DNA of 64,000 nucleotides, taken from contig NZ_CABKRX010000102.1 in NCBI RefSeq assembly GCF_902374955.1, positions 79,687 through 143,686 of the forward strand, read 5' to 3'. This document shows positions 18,945 to 27,204 of the stretch, piece by piece. The notes under the pieces are model-generated. The model saw only the letters and a program-made list of their open reading frames with translations. It was not told the origin of the DNA and searched no databases. Source of the stretch: Bacillus massilioanorexius (GTDB lineage Bacteria > Bacillota > Bacilli > Bacillales > DSM-1321). Both the position numbers and the translations under genes were made by a program. Within the stretch, counting starts at the first letter, position 1. Every line of letters starts with the position of its first letter.

Positions 18945-19431
18945 CGAATCGCTCCCATCAAATCCGAATGATAGATTTTTCTTCGTTCAAAAGTTACATA
19001 CTTTAACTGTATCATTGTAAAAATAATCCTTCATGATGAAAAAGTTGTGTTTTCCTTTTTTTGACTAATGATGAAAAGAACGAATAATGTGCGAAAGGAC
19101 AATAATATTTCTAAAGGAAAGACCTAGGTACAGTACTTAGGTCTATTTGTTTAGGTGATGACTTTGGAGAAAATCTTGCGAACTGATTTGATTCGAATGA
19201 CGTGTTCATCAGTATATAGGACTTACGATTTATGTAGGTATTGAAAATAAATGGATGAACAGGACCATGATAATGCTTTTGTAAATCCACTACATGGAAA
19301 TTAATAACAATAACCTATTTTAAGCAATAGGCTTAAAGTTTAAAATGAACTAGGGAAGATATGGAAATGGGAAGGTTTTATATATTTTGATTTCTGAATA
19401 TTGGGATTTTAGATGAAGGGGAAGTGTGGAT
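18945..19431. other. Divergent promoter region of the LXG locus
   Basis: About 490 bp between the divergent DUF5082 and DUF5344 genes. It contains a near-perfect 25-bp palindrome at 19120-19144 (AGACCTAGGTAC / GTACTTAGGTCT), which could be an operator. No gene and no firm promoter were identified. Confidence 0.5.
19120..19144. promoter_or_regulatory. 25-bp palindrome between divergent LXG-locus genes
   Basis: AGACCTAGGTAC, A, GTACTTAGGTCT: symmetrical apart from one wobble position. Its place between two divergent genes suits an operator; the following ATTTG makes a weak terminator also possible. Confidence 0.4.
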
Positions 19432-19710
19432 ATGTCTACTGAAGTAAAAATTCAATATGGTGAAGTCGAAAAGGCACTAAGCCAATTAAGATCAGCTATT
19501 CAATCATTAGAAACGAATATTCCTTCGAACATTGGAGGGCAGAATGTATTAGATATAGTGGAGCGGTTGAATAAATTGAACAGTCAATTAGAAGAGACCT
19601 TAGCGGCATACAAGGATTTATTGATGAGGAACGAGCAGGCAACGGTTGATTCTGTTGACATGATGGAAGAAACAGATTTACAGCTTTCATCCTATATTCG
19701 AAAACTTTAG
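19432..19710 (+). CDS. DUF5344 (YwqI-like) LXG partner protein
   Basis: 92-residue helical protein (MSTEVKIQYGEVEKALSQLR...), the small WXG100-like partner that pairs with an LXG toxin for T7SS export. ATG 19432 is preferred over GTG 19426 because of its distance from AAGGGGAAG. The toxin gene starts 21 bp after its stop. The family matches B. subtilis YwqI, encoded immediately before the LXG toxin YwqJ. Confidence 0.82.
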   Translation: MSTEVKIQYGEVEKALSQLRSAIQSLETNIPSNIGGQNVLDIVERLNKLNSQLEETLAAYKDLLMRNEQATVDSVDMMEETDLQLSSYIRKL

Positions 19711-19731
19711 ATAATGGGGGTATATAGGACA

Positions 19732-21591
19732 ATGAAATTGCTAGATGTTGATGTGCTTCACGCAGGAATCGATGAGATTCTTCAGAGGTTATCTACACAA
19801 GCCGAGCAGATGAAGAGGGTGGAATCGGCGGTCAAAGGCGTTGTCAACTTATCCGATTCCTTTACAGGGATGGGAGGACAGGCCATACTCTCCTATTATC
19901 AAAATGATCATCTGACTTTTTTGGCTAGCTATCAGACATTTTTAAGCAATTATACAAACACATTAAAGCAGATGAAAGTAGCTATCCAAACGTTGGAGCC
20001 ATCAGCAAATGGTTTCATTAGACAAAGCTATCTAGAGAGTGAATTAGAAAGAGGTCTTTCTCAAACGAGCATGGTAACGGCTCAATTGACAAACGAAGCA
20101 AACTCTATTATTCAATCTGTACAAGACATCGTTAGTCTTCCTCGGTTTGAGGACGCCTCTTTTCAACGAGATGTTATTCAGTCCCGAGATTTTAAAAACG
20201 TGACGATCAATCGATTAGAGGAAATGGATCATCAACAAAACAGGAAGCTTGATTCCATTGAGGAAGCAATCACAGAGTTTTCGAGTAAAATCAAAAGTCT
20301 CGATGCTAAATTTATCAGTCAGGTTTCACCACTTACGACTAGCTTACAATCTATTGATGACCTCGTCATAGATGAAACCTATTACACGACGCTAACGAAG
20401 GATAAGCGTTGGTACGAAGTGGTAGGAGATGCTATAATTGGTGTAATTGAAGGTGTTTTAAAAGCCGTCTGGGATATCGTTGAAGGCTTGTTTACTTTGC
20501 TGAAGGATTTGTTTACCAATCCTGGAGAAACCTTTAAGAGTCTGTACAATATGGTCAGACATCCAGTCGTAACGGCAAAAGCTGTCTGGGAATCCGTTGA
20601 ATCTGTATGGGAACGGGACGTTGTTCATGGAGATGCACGTAGTCGCGCGGCTTTCTTCTCTTATGCGCTTACCAATGTGGCCCTGACTATTGGAACAGGA
20701 GGCGCAGGTGGAGCGGCAAAAGGTGCTTCAGCGACTTCAAAAATGAGTAGTGCCGCTGCCAAATTACGAGGGAAAACTATTACATCACCGATCCCACATA
20801 ATGCCTTTCGCACAGATAAGCTTAAAGGCCTCTTGAAAAATGGAGTGGTGCAAGATATTCAAAAAGCAGCGCAAAGCAAGCTCGATCTCCTACGAGGTAG
20901 CATTGGAAAACTCGCCGTTGACGTGAAATCATTCGCTAACAAAACAACAAACGTCTTACACCAAGCGAAAAACGTCCTCAACCCTTTACCACTAGTCAAA
21001 GCCTTACAATCCAAGCTGAAAACATCGATCACGACCAATCTCTCTAAAACGCAAGCTTGGCTGAATAAGCGAATAGAATCGATGAAGGAAATCAAGCTTT
21101 TCCCGATTAGAGGAGAAGAATATGCCTTAGCTGGAGTAGGAAAAAGCGCTCCAGGATGGTATACCGTCAGTGATGGAATAGATGCATTCAAGAGAGCGGG
21201 AGATACAGTTGTTCGGATTGTTGGCGGGACGGAGAAGAAGGATGTTAAACATGTAAGTGGCGAACGGGTTGGTGTTGAGAATAAGGGTACTACTAAACCT
21301 TTACAAAAACACCACTATGCAACAAATAAAAGTAAGAAATACACTCCTCAAATGGAGAATATAACAAAAAAGTATGGTTTAGATTTAGATGAAGAATGGA
21401 ATAAGGAATTATTACCTCATCAAGGGAGACACCCAAATGCATATCATGATTATGTATTAGGTAAACTGAGTACTTATGATAGATTAGCTAAAGGAGATAG
21501 GGAGAAATTTCTTAAATTGTATGAAGGATTAAAGCAGGAAGTAAGGGATAATCCAGATATGCTTTATAAAGAATATTGGAGGTCAAAATGA
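19732..21591 (+). CDS. LXG polymorphic toxin with AHH-like nuclease tip
   Basis: Secreted antibacterial toxin of the T7SSb, 619 residues, the one intact LXG gene here. The N-terminal LXG domain (1 to about 210) begins MKLLDVDVLHAGIDE and contains GQAILSYYQNDHLTFL. A middle hydrophobic/Gly-Ala segment follows (about 225-345), then a basic linker (350-460). The C-terminal tip (about 510-619) has KHHYATNK, LLPHQGRHPNAYHDYV and resembles AHH-type HNH nucleases. ATG 19732 was chosen by alignment with the second LXG start at 28590. The stop overlaps the immunity ATG (ATGA). Confidence 0.88.
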   Translation: MKLLDVDVLHAGIDEILQRLSTQAEQMKRVESAVKGVVNLSDSFTGMGGQAILSYYQNDHLTFLASYQTFLSNYTNTLKQMKVAIQTLEPSANGFIRQSYLESELERGLSQTSMVTAQLTNEANSIIQSVQDIVSLPRFEDASFQRDVIQSRDFKNVTINRLEEMDHQQNRKLDSIEEAITEFSSKIKSLDAKFISQVSPLTTSLQSIDDLVIDETYYTTLTKDKRWYEVVGDAIIGVIEGVLKAVWDIVEGLFTLLKDLFTNPGETFKSLYNMVRHPVVTAKAVWESVESVWERDVVHGDARSRAAFFSYALTNVALTIGTGGAGGAAKGASATSKMSSAAAKLRGKTITSPIPHNAFRTDKLKGLLKNGVVQDIQKAAQSKLDLLRGSIGKLAVDVKSFANKTTNVLHQAKNVLNPLPLVKALQSKLKTSITTNLSKTQAWLNKRIESMKEIKLFPIRGEEYALAGVGKSAPGWYTVSDGIDAFKRAGDTVVRIVGGTEKKDVKHVSGERVGVENKGTTKPLQKHHYATNKSKKYTPQMENITKKYGLDLDEEWNKELLPHQGRHPNAYHDYVLGKLSTYDRLAKGDREKFLKLYEGLKQEVRDNPDMLYKEYWRSK

Positions 21592-22154
21592 AATATTTTA
21601 AACTAATTTTAGATGACAGCAACGATAATGATGTAGTTGTTCATTGTGAGGATACACATGGATTTGAGCAGTATGAGTTAAAAGAAGGGAATTTTTTAGA
21701 GAATTGGAATGACAATATCACTTTTTATTTTAATCTACATGATGGAAATAGATTTACTGACTATTTATCAAATAATTTAGGCTGGTTCATTGTATCAAAA
21801 AAGTTTAAGGATTTAATAAAAAAAATTGAAGTAGATGTCCAATTTCTACCTGTAAATGTAGTTGATTTTGAAAGTAAATATCAAATAGAGAATGATGAAT
21901 ATTTTGTTGCAAATGTATTAGGGATAGTTGACGCATTAAACCTAGAAAACTCTGATTATAGTGTTATGGATTTAGACGGTGAAAAGATATATTCTGTCAG
22001 AAAATATGCAGTATCAGAAGACAAAATTAATAACAAAAATTTATTCAAATTAAAGGGAGATGAAATTCCATTATTCGTGTCAGAAACTTTTAAGCGATTA
22101 GTTAAAGAAAGTAATATTACTGGCTGTGAATTTCTAGAAATAAGAAATATCTAA
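21588..22154 (+). CDS. Imm11-like (DUF1629) immunity protein
   Basis: 188-residue cytoplasmic protein beginning MKYFKLILDDSNDNDVVVHC, containing LGWFIVSKKFKDLI and ending GCEFLEIRNI. This pattern matches the DUF1629/Imm11 immunity family as I remember it. ATG 21588 has GGAGG 6 bp upstream, and its A-T-G overlaps the toxin stop, so synthesis of antidote is coupled to that of the toxin. It should neutralise the AHH-like nuclease tip; that pairing is inferred from position. Confidence 0.75.
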   Translation: MKYFKLILDDSNDNDVVVHCEDTHGFEQYELKEGNFLENWNDNITFYFNLHDGNRFTDYLSNNLGWFIVSKKFKDLIKKIEVDVQFLPVNVVDFESKYQIENDEYFVANVLGIVDALNLENSDYSVMDLDGEKIYSVRKYAVSEDKINNKNLFKLKGDEIPLFVSETFKRLVKESNITGCEFLEIRNI

Positions 22155-22165
22155 TAATTTTTCAG

Positions 22166-22200
22166 GAAACCTTAGAGGGATAACCTTTAAGGTTTCTTTT
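22166..22200 (+). terminator. Terminator of the first LXG operon
   Basis: GAAACCTTA, a 13-nt loop, TAAGGTTTC, then TTTTTG. Confidence 0.85.
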
Positions 22201-22204
22201 TGTT

Positions 22205-22512
22205 GGGCTACCCAGTGCCGAATAAACTCCTTTTAATTTAGAGAATAGAGATAACACTTATAAGTACTATATGATGTTTAAACAAATTTATTAGTACGTA
22301 CAAATCTTTAAAACGTATGCTCTATCTACTCTTTATTATATTAAGGAAATAACCATAATTTCATCAGTTACCACCATTTCAATTCTTCAAAACCTTACCT
22401 TCGCTTTCTCCCTGCCTTTTAAATTTTTTCGCAACTTTTACGTACATAGAACGATTACTACAGCAAGAGGCTACTCCACCTCGATTAACTCCTGAATGTC
22501 GATGTCTAACAC
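22205..22512 (+). repeat. Long diverged repeat, copy A
   Basis: About 308 bp, from GGGCTACCCAGTGCCGAATAAA to the 3' end of the XRE gene. A diverged second copy lies at 32992-33300. Shared blocks include AGTGCCGAATAAA, AGTACGTACAA, TTTTTCGCAACTTT, ATAGAACGATTACTA and TCGATTAACTCCTGAATGT. Both copies follow a toxin-immunity cassette, so the XRE module was once present at two places. Confidence 0.8.
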
Positions 22513-22671
22513 TTTGCATACCGTTTCTAATGTTGATAGATAAACCCTGTCTACGTTGTCTGAACAAAGATGGCTAATTGTATTAGGGCGCAGCCCTGTC
22601 ATTCGTGCTAATTCACGCTGTGAAAGGTCACGTTCTTTTAGGATTTCCTTTAGTTTGATTGAAATTGGCAT
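22471..22671 (-). CDS. XRE-family repressor (Cro/C1-type HTH)
   Basis: 66-residue DNA-binding protein consisting of a single helix-turn-helix: LSQRELARMTGLRPNTISHL, then VYLSTLETVCKVLDIDIQEL. AAAGGG precedes the ATG. It is divergent from the serine recombinase gene. Three copies of a TGTATCG-TAAA motif lie in the shared promoter region, one inside the recombinase promoter, so it probably represses the recombinase and itself. A decayed copy of its C-terminal end remains at 33258-33300. Confidence 0.9.
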   Translation of the reverse strand: MPISIKLKEILKERDLSQRELARMTGLRPNTISHLCSDNVDRVYLSTLETVCKVLDIDIQELIEVE

Positions 22672-22700
22672 GATATTTCCCTTTCTCTGTTTATATTACT

Positions 22701-22753
22701 TTTACGATACACAATAAACTTGTATCGGTAAAGGGGTTGAATGTATCGCTAAA
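22701..22753. promoter_or_regulatory. Operator cluster of the XRE repressor
   Basis: Three related sites: TTTACGATACA at 22701-22711 (inverted), TGTATCGGTAAA at 22721-22732, and TGTATCGCTAAA at 22742-22753. The last lies in the spacer of the recombinase promoter. Three sites between divergent repressor and recombinase genes resemble a phage-type genetic switch. Confidence 0.7.
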
Positions 22754-22765
22754 GCCGCATACAAT
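22737..22765 (+). promoter_or_regulatory. Promoter of the serine recombinase
   Basis: TTGAAT (22737-22742), a 17-bp spacer, TACAAT (22760-22765): a good SigA-type promoter about 70 bp before the gene. Its spacer holds an operator copy. Confidence 0.7.
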
Positions 22766-22792
22766 GGATTTATAATGAATATAGCGGCTAAG

Positions 22793-22820
22793 CGTTACGT
22801 TAATCTTAATTAGCGTAACG
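22793..22820. promoter_or_regulatory. Inverted repeat before the recombinase
   Basis: CGTTACG at 22793-22799 and CGTAACG at 22814-22820, perfect 7-bp arms 14 bp apart, directly before the ribosome-binding site. A second pair, AGCCGC/GCGGCT, lies at 22753-22758 and 22784-22789. Either could be a recombinase binding site or a leader hairpin. Confidence 0.4.
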
Positions 22821-22835
22821 GAGGGGGAAAATACC

Positions 22836-23612
22836 ATGAATGTTATTGGATATATCCGTGTATCTACACAAGGACAAGCAAAGGATGGATACAGCCTTGC
22901 TTACCAAGAAGATGAAATTAAGGCATATTGTCAGGCTCAAGGATACACGCTTTTACGCTTGTTTAAAGACGAGGGTATCAGTGGGGCTAAAGTCGATGAA
23001 GAAGCGTTAGAAGTGGACAGAATAGGCTTTCAGGAGATGTTGGAGTATCTCACCCACCATGAGGTGGATTATGTTGTTACGCTGAACACAAGCCGTTTAT
23101 GGCGGTCAGACATTGTGAAAGTGTTAGTTCATCGAGAAATGAAAAAGTATGGAGTGGACATTCGGAGTATTGAACAACCGCAATACAGTATCCACAAGAA
23201 AGACCCTAGCGATTTTTTAATCAATGGCTTAATGGAGTTATTAGACCAATATCAACGATTAGAAATCTCGTTAAAGCTAGGGAGAGGACGAAACAAGAAA
23301 GCCCAACAGGGCGGCTATGCAGGAGGAAATATTGCATTAGGCTACAAAGTGGAGAAAGGTAAGAAAAGTCTTGTCATAGATGATAGACAAGCAAAAACCG
23401 TACAGAGAGTGTTTGACCTAAAGGAACAGTATCCTTCATGGACATTAACACAAATTGCAGAACGATTGAATGAAGAAGGACACAGAACGAAACAAGGAAA
23501 GTTGTTTACGAAAGTCCAGATCAAACGGATTTTAGATAGAAAAGCGTTTTATAGTGGGTTGTACCGCTATGGAGACATAACAGCAAATGGCAAACATCAA
23601 GCCATTTTATAA
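22836..23612 (+). CDS. Serine recombinase, probably C-terminally truncated
   Basis: Site-specific DNA recombinase of the resolvase/invertase superfamily. Seen: catalytic domain starting NVIGYIRVSTQGQAKDGYSL with nucleophile Ser10, then the YVVTLNTSRLWRSD segment; a Recombinase domain follows (about 155-258, GRGRNKKAQQGGYAGG). At 258 residues it stops inside the conserved end of that domain (GKHQAIL), and the usual zinc-ribbon/coiled-coil tail is missing. The stop lies at the left border of the IS110 element, so truncation by insertion is likely. GGAGGGGG precedes the ATG. Confidence 0.85.
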   Translation: MNVIGYIRVSTQGQAKDGYSLAYQEDEIKAYCQAQGYTLLRLFKDEGISGAKVDEEALEVDRIGFQEMLEYLTHHEVDYVVTLNTSRLWRSDIVKVLVHREMKKYGVDIRSIEQPQYSIHKKDPSDFLINGLMELLDQYQRLEISLKLGRGRNKKAQQGGYAGGNIALGYKVEKGKKSLVIDDRQAKTVQRVFDLKEQYPSWTLTQIAERLNEEGHRTKQGKLFTKVQIKRILDRKAFYSGLYRYGDITANGKHQAIL

Positions 23613-23614
23613 CG

Positions 23615-23735
23615 TTTAACAGATAGAGAATGGATAGGCTTTCGTACCCTTGCGAGTCTTAACAGACTAACGCTGAGACCTAAGGTTGCCGACATTCTCT
23701 GTCTAACTTTTTACCGTTAAAATCTAAAATAGGGG
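23615..23735 (+). ncRNA. Candidate IS110 bridge RNA
   Basis: The noncoding left end just before the transposase folds into a structure: outer stem AGATAGAGAATG (23621-23632) with CATTCTCTGTCT (23693-23704), and inside it a hairpin GCG-AGTCT-TAAC-AGACT-AA-CGC (23652-23673) and a short ACC/GGT stem near 23679-23686. IS110 elements encode a bridge RNA in this position that guides recombination. The fold is seen directly; the function is inferred from the family. Confidence 0.6.
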
Positions 23736-23747
23736 TGAGGTTTTCTC

Positions 23748-24980
23748 ATGAAACGAGTTAAGCATATTTATATAGGATTAGATTTACACAAGTTCCAACA
23801 TACAGCGGTGATAGTGGATTGTTGGTTTGAGAAGTTAGGGGAAATGACATTTCAAAATAAGCCTTCCATCTTTCCTAGTTTATTAGAATATGTAAACAGG
23901 TATCTTACAGAAGATTTGACCCCTGTATTTGGATTAGAAGATGTGGGTGGTTATGGACGAGATTTAGCGTTGTATCTGATTGAACAAGGCTACATTGTAA
24001 AATTCGTTAATTCCTCTTTATCCAATGCAGAGCGGAATAGCTATGCCATGACAGAAAAGAATGATAGTTGGGACGCTCAATGTGTGGCAGATGTTTTAAT
24101 TCGTAAATTACCGTATTTACCTGACGCTACACCATCTGATATTCATTGGATAATTGCTCAACTTGTTGGTAGAAGAAAAGCTTTAGTGAAAGCACAAACA
24201 GCCTTGAAAAACCAACTGCATATGCAATTAAACTATCATTATCCAAGCTATAAGGATTTCTTTTCAGAAGTTGATGGCAAAACTGCTCTAGCATTTTGGG
24301 AAAGTTATCCTTCACCATCTCATTTGGAGGGGGAAACAGTAGAGGGATTGAGAGCATTTCTATTAGAAGCCAGTAGTAATGCTTGTTCAACTAGGAAAGC
24401 AGAACAGATACTATCATTTGTCCAAGCTGATGGAGAAGTAAAACGAGAATATCAGACATCTAGAGACTTTATCATTCAAAGTATAGTGCGAGATATTCGT
24501 TTTAAAAAGCAGGAAATCAAGAAGGTAGATAAAGAGTTAAAGGTTACCATTCTAACGTTAGGTATGCAGCTTGAAACTATGCCAGGGATAGATACTGTTA
24601 CTTCCTCCGCTTTGATTGCAGAAATCGGTGACATTCATCGTTTTGCCAATTCAGACAAACTCGCAAGATACGCAGGAATTGCCCCTATTAAGATGGGTTC
24701 GGGCGGTAAGGAAACGATGAAGAAAACAAAACAAGGTAATAGAAAGCTATATGACATCTTTTACAACCTATCTGTCCAACAAGTCCAAGTTAGTAAAGGT
24801 AGTAAAATACCTCGAAACCCTGTCTTTTATGCTTACTATAACCGTAAGCTAAGTGAAGGGAAGTCAAAGTCACAAGCCCTTCTTTGCATTATGAGAAGAT
24901 TAGTCAGAATTATCTATGGTATGATGAAAAATAAAATGGCTTATATTATGCCAGATCAACCTAAATCAATAGCTAGTTAA
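23748..24980 (+). CDS. IS110-family transposase (DEDD recombinase)
   Basis: 410 residues, full length. The N-terminal RuvC-like DEDD domain shows IGLDLHK (Asp12), FGLEDVGGYG (Glu64) and EKNDSWDAQCVADVL (Asp106/Asp109/Asp115). The C-terminal Transposase_20 domain shows LETMPGIDTVTSSALIAEIG, then ARYAGIAPIKMGSGGKE with the expected catalytic serine near residue 321. AGGGGTGAGG lies about 8 bp before the ATG. It works with a bridge RNA rather than terminal repeats. The frame is intact, so the element may be active. Confidence 0.95.
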   Translation: MKRVKHIYIGLDLHKFQHTAVIVDCWFEKLGEMTFQNKPSIFPSLLEYVNRYLTEDLTPVFGLEDVGGYGRDLALYLIEQGYIVKFVNSSLSNAERNSYAMTEKNDSWDAQCVADVLIRKLPYLPDATPSDIHWIIAQLVGRRKALVKAQTALKNQLHMQLNYHYPSYKDFFSEVDGKTALAFWESYPSPSHLEGETVEGLRAFLLEASSNACSTRKAEQILSFVQADGEVKREYQTSRDFIIQSIVRDIRFKKQEIKKVDKELKVTILTLGMQLETMPGIDTVTSSALIAEIGDIHRFANSDKLARYAGIAPIKMGSGGKETMKKTKQGNRKLYDIFYNLSVQQVQVSKGSKIPRNPVFYAYYNRKLSEGKSKSQALLCIMRRLVRIIYGMMKNKMAYIMPDQPKSIAS

Positions 24981-24984
24981 TCAT

Positions 24985-25017
24985 AAGGGTGGCGGTTGAA
25001 CAAACTGCCATCCTTTT
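24985..25017 (+). terminator. Terminator of the IS110 transposase
   Basis: AAGGGTGGC, a 13-nt loop, GCCATCCTT, then TTATA. One G-T pair in a 9-bp stem. Confidence 0.6.
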
Positions 25018-25021
25018 ATAA

Positions 25022-25483
25022 AGTACATTTTCAGATATTCCTAAGGGTACGGGTAAACTTAATAAGGATTTAGCAAAAGCTTATCTGAGGGATATAGAGG
25101 CTAAAACTGGACGGAAGGTTAATAAAGAGCAGATTCATCTTATAAAAGAAACCTTGAGAAACAAAAACTATGAAAAATTGACACCAAAAGAGACAGCTAA
25201 GCATAGAAGCAAATTTACATCGAGCTTGAAAGATAAATTGATTGCAGAATGGGAAGGAAAAACCAACCAAAAGTGGCCGAGATATACAGAAGAAGTGCTT
25301 GATAAGAATGGAGAGGTTGCTCGGAGTATTGGTCAACCGTATGATGCCCATCATATCATAGAGAACAACTTTGGTGGTCCTCATGAGTGGTGGAATATTC
25401 ATCCGGCAAAATATCCTAACGAACACCAAGCAGGGATACATGGAAAGGGAGCTCCATCAGGTAAACTATTTCCAAGGAGGTAA
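25022..25483 (+). pseudogene. Orphan HNH toxin tip (LXG C-terminal fragment)
   Basis: The open frame from 25022 lacks any LXG or linker part and starts at the IS110 border. It encodes a toxin tip closely related to the end of the toxin at 29450-30490: ETAKHRSKF, QKWPRYTEEV, and the nuclease motif YDAHHIIENNFGGPHEWWN followed by HQAGIHGKG (conserved His residues of an HNH/EndoVII-type fold). No ribosome-binding site is apparent; a TTG at 25154 is the first possible start. Probably not secreted. It keeps its immunity gene 9 bp downstream. Confidence 0.8.
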
Positions 25484-25491
25484 AATAGCAT

Positions 25492-25929
25492 ATGGCTGAT
25501 TTTGAATTTATTAATGAACTAGGAAATAAAACTTACAAGGTATCTGAAGATGATATTTTAAAAGCTGAACAAAGAATGGACATCAGTTTTCCAAATGATT
25601 TAAAACAGTTATATTTAGAAGTTGGTTATGGTTTTATTAAAGGTCAAAGTGCTAATGCAATAAATAGAATATTGGGACCAGGGGCTGTAGCAGATATTAG
25701 ATTAAGAGAAGGTGTTTTTGAATTTGACCCAGATTTAGATGAACTTTTTGACGATGAAGATAAACTTATTTTTTTTGAAGTAAACGAGGGTGTTTATATT
25801 TCATTAGATTTACAATTAGTTAATAATCCAATATATTATTTCGATATTCAAATAGCTGAATCGTTAGAGGATTTTTTTGAAAAGTTTCTCAATAATAATG
25901 AATATTATATAGATTTAATTGAGGATTAG
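25492..25929 (+). CDS. SUKH (SMI1/KNR4) immunity protein
   Basis: 145 residues, cytoplasmic, SMI1/KNR4 superfamily: FPNDLKQLYLEVGYGFIKG and the C-terminal YFDIQIAESLEDFFEKF are typical. Homologous along its whole length to the immunity protein at 30490-30930, and the adjoining toxin tips are homologous too, so this is a duplicated toxin-immunity pair. AAGGAGG lies upstream of the ATG. The gene is intact although its toxin has lost its front part, consistent with selection for protection. Confidence 0.85.
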   Translation: MADFEFINELGNKTYKVSEDDILKAEQRMDISFPNDLKQLYLEVGYGFIKGQSANAINRILGPGAVADIRLREGVFEFDPDLDELFDDEDKLIFFEVNEGVYISLDLQLVNNPIYYFDIQIAESLEDFFEKFLNNNEYYIDLIED

Positions 25930-25961
25930 GCTTAATTGGTAGAAGAAGTAAAAATCAATGG

Positions 25962-26002
25962 ACCTTGATTGGCTATGAACAGCCTTTCAAGGTTTCTTTT
26001 TT
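25962..26002 (+). terminator. Terminator after immunity gene (first orphan cassette)
   Basis: ACCTTGA, an 18-nt loop starting TTGGCTAT, TCAAGGT, then TTCTTTTTTG. The TTGATTGGCTAT...CTTTCAA sequence recurs at 27788-27820. Confidence 0.8.
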
Positions 26003-26147
26003 GTGAAAAATTTAAACTTTAGACGACATTGGATTACTGTTATTAACTATTTATAAAACAAATACAAAATGAATGGCAACAAAAAACTAATTAATTTTTT
26101 TAGTGTTTTAGTTTGTATTGAGTGGGACTCAAATACCTTAACTTTTT

Positions 26148-27202
26148 GTGCATTTGTTAGGAAATGCCAAAATTTTTTGTCAATACTATAATGCAACGGG
26201 TGCTTACAAGTATGAGTACGTGGAGAGTATACCAGAAGATCGAATAGGTGAGGCGAAGGAAGTCGGTTCAGAAGTCGTTTCCTTCATTCTTGACTTTATT
26301 CCGATTCTATCGAATATCAAAGCAGCAATAGAAGCATTTAGTGGGAAAGATTTTATTACGGGAAGAGAAATTGGCAATGTAGAGCGAGCGGTATTAGTGG
26401 CTGCCATATTTGGTGGGCCAATCGTCAAAGGGGCGAAATTAGTAGGAAAAACAGCCATGAAGCAGTTGCCGAAAGTAAAGAATGTCTTTCATCCGGATAA
26501 AGCGAAATCACTGGCGAAGGGTTTCTATGACGACTATATTCAAAAAGGCATTAAAAAGGGAACTTCTGTATTCAAAGATTTAGTCAAAAAAGTGGCTGAT
26601 ATACCAGTGCCTCAATTCAACCCAAGTCTCGTCACCACAAACGGCATGGTTTTTACTAAAACCATCGGTGAAACGATGAAAGAAGCGAAAGAAACCATTG
26701 TGCAGATGGCGGGGAAAGGGAAGGGGAATGGTGAAAATGATAATTACTTTATAGGAACGTTAAAAGGAGAAAAAATTCATTTAAAAGGTGTAAAGGTAGA
26801 AGAAATTATTTACACTAAAAGACTTCCAGAAGATACAGCTAAACTTAGAAAGGAATTTAATAGTTCTATCAGGAAAAAATTCCTTAAAGAATTTGCTAAC
26901 GATCCTGTAAGAGTTAAATATCTCAGAAAAGCTAGTTTAGGTGAAGATGATATTGCTAGAATGAAAGATGGACTTAACCCTAAAGGGTGGCAAGTGCATC
27001 ACAATTTACCTTTAGATGATGGTGGTACAAATGATTTTACTAACTTAGTATTGATAAAGAACGATCCTTATCATAAAGCGGTTACTATGAACAAATCTCT
27101 TTAACAAGAGGATTAGCCCCAAAACAAAGTAAAACGATAAATTGGCCAATGTTTGAGGATGATGTTTACCCAGCAAAACCTTTTAAAAGAAGGGAAGAGT
27201 AG
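26148..27202 (+). pseudogene. Orphan LXG linker plus HNH toxin tip, frameshifted
   Basis: Lacks the LXG export domain: similarity to other cassettes begins at GNAKIFCQYYNATGAYKYEY, within the linker. The shared pre-toxin linker runs to about 26720 and is followed by a nuclease tip with GWQVHHNLPLDDGGTNDFTN and a downstream DPYHKAVT. The frame stops at 27104, but the following frame encodes ISLTRGLAPKQS...NWPMF and ends at 27202, 2 bp before the immunity ATG. One missing base near 27093 (restoring TMNQISLTRG) repairs it to 351 residues. Confidence 0.8.
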
Positions 27203-27204
27203 AT

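Larger units (their letters stand above)
23607..25020 (+). mobile_element. IS110-family insertion sequence
   Basis: Element of about 1.4 kb: a 135-bp structured noncoding left end, one DEDD transposase gene and a short right end. Both borders carry TTTTATAA (about 23604-23612 and 25013-25021). As expected for IS110, no terminal inverted repeats are seen. It separates a truncated recombinase from a toxin fragment. The exact ends are estimated. Confidence 0.7.

Noticed and set aside
23615..23735. Specific guide-target pairing of the candidate bridge RNA
   Set aside because: Only short matches (for example GGCTT with AAGCC of the left flank) could be found by eye, too short to claim.
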